Source of the DNA: Roseivirga sp.
GTDB taxonomy: Bacteria > Bacteroidota > Bacteroidia > Cytophagales > Cyclobacteriaceae
NCBI GenBank assembly: GCA_029262895.1
Contig: JAJCYM010000029.1
Span: 1-64,000, forward strand
DNA: 64,000 nt
Direction: 5' to 3'
Part shown: in pieces, positions 63,465 to 64,000 of the stretch
Layout of the letters: each line of letters starts with the position of its first letter
How positions within the stretch are numbered: the stretch's first letter is position 1
Made by a program: the position numbers and the translations under genes
Notes under the pieces: generated by a model
What the model saw: only the letters and a program-made list of their open reading frames with translations
The model's database searches: none
What the model was told of the DNA's origin: nothing

Positions 63465-64000
63465 ATGATAATTGAATATCTCATGGAATCTTCAAAAGAG
63501 CACGGAGTTGAGGCGGTAAATCAAGAATTTAAGCGCTACGAACAGGTTGAAAAAGATCAGACCTACAATCTGGCTGAAAAGCAGGACATTGATCAATTTG
63601 ATGATGAATACGAAATCAAGACCTGTGATATGGATCAATTCTTCAATGGTGGAGAAGAGGGTAAAAAGCAGTTTGCAAGTGAGCTTGGTGAAGCGCTGGA
63701 GGGAATTGGTTTCGCAGTGCTCACTGGACATGGTGTGGATCCCGCACTTTATGATCGGGCCGAAGAAAAGGTGACGGAGATTTTTAAGGAAATTCCAAGG
63801 GAGGAGCGAATGCCTTTTGTGGCCGAGCGTTTTGGCTCGGTAAATCAAGGCTATTTTGCCATGAAGGAAACCACCATTATTCACCCTGATCTGGTAGAAG
63901 GCTGGGTGTTTTGCCGCAGAGCCTTTGATCTTCCTGGAAACAGAAACCCAAACTATAAAGAATCGAATTTTTGGCCGCGTGAGGGCTACGAGCCATTCTT
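63465..64000 (+). CDS. Isopenicillin N synthase-like 2-oxoglutarate/Fe(II) oxygenase, N-terminal part
   Basis: Open to the window end, 178 codons visible. ATG codons at 63405 and 63483 are in the same frame and could also start it. The DIOX_N domain is present: CDMDQFFNGGEEGKKQFASELGEALEGIGFAVLTGHGVDPALY, then IFKEIPREER and NQGYFAMKE. The catalytic HxD...H part lies outside the window, so activity cannot be judged. Starts after a terminator and a hairpin repeat. Confidence 0.8.
   Translation, partial: MIIEYLMESSKEHGVEAVNQEFKRYEQVEKDQTYNLAEKQDIDQFDDEYEIKTCDMDQFFNGGEEGKKQFASELGEALEGIGFAVLTGHGVDPALYDRAEEKVTEIFKEIPREERMPFVAERFGSVNQGYFAMKETTIIHPDLVEGWVFCRRAFDLPGNRNPNYKESNFWPREGYEPF

Noticed and set aside
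1-64000. tRNA, rRNA, known riboswitches, transposases
   Set aside because: Looked for in the intergenic regions; no cloverleaf, rRNA word or transposase motif was recognised. A covariance-model search would settle this.

Overview
The window reads as chromosomal DNA from a marine-type Bacteroidota bacterium, most likely order Cytophagales (Roseivirga/Fulvivirga-like); that placement is an inference from gene content. The signs are many ATP-binding-partner-less FtsX/MacB permeases (one with a permease-prefix domain and a PadR partner), SprB repeats, DUF5777 and YceI envelope genes, LytTR two-component systems, AraC regulators with membrane domains, -7 promoter boxes of the TAnnTTTG type, few Shine-Dalgarno sites, and many short signal peptides ending in a Q or a lipobox Cys. 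I found no rRNA, tRNA, CRISPR array, transposase or phage gene.

Layout. 1-1770: end of a GMC oxidoreductase, its Tat-type small subunit and an exported rhodanese. 1771-4531 (minus): M23 peptidase lipoprotein, an SRPBCC-ArsR-DinB operon with twin operators, and an orphan MbtH-like gene. 4701-8052: AraC-type regulator, S41 peptidase, TraB/GumN protein. 8053-21850: the branched-chain amino acid region: ilvD-ilvB-ilvN-ilvC, ilvA plus a GOLPH3-like gene, one opposing helical-repeat gene, then leuA-leuC-leuD-leuB. 22392-26567: permease, PadR, membrane cytochrome c, exported HIT protein. 26573-32650: TlpA-like thioredoxin, two-component pair, NTF2-like protein with an AraC regulator, YebC. 32754-37857: S9 peptidase, amidohydrolase, small lipoprotein, with palindromic repeats between them. 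38030-45982: GH20 hexosaminidase, PIG-L deacetylase, a 45-aa membrane protein, sodium:solute symporter, LytTR system. 46003-52364: two FtsX permeases around a DnaQ/GIY-YIG nuclease. 52537-58467: small helical protein, Trm112/methyltransferase-like protein, MsrB, MazG-like protein, MsrA, HEAT-like protein, DUF456, TPR-HTH regulator. 58778-64000: SprB/cytochrome, OB-fold, YceI, DUF5777, TPR lipoprotein and the start of a 2-oxoglutarate oxygenase.

The strongest non-coding signal lies just upstream of ilvD. A 17-codon reading frame, MKQLTVIISVIIISPSG, has 8 of 17 codons for Ile, Val or Leu. Its stop codon sits inside a segment that can pair with the 5' arm of a strong downstream terminator. This is the full architecture of a ribosome-mediated transcription attenuator for the branched-chain operon. 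Other regulatory signals are a pair of 16-bp operators covering the -33 and -7/+1 regions of the ArsR operon, and a shared CCCC...GGGG palindrome in front of an AraC regulator and its neighbour.

Several small or odd genes deserve attention: an orphan MbtH, a bacterial GOLPH3 homologue beside ilvA, a 45-aa membrane protein coupled by ATGA overlaps to a symporter, an exported HIT protein, an MsrB without zinc motifs, and a methyltransferase-like protein without the glycine-rich SAM motif.
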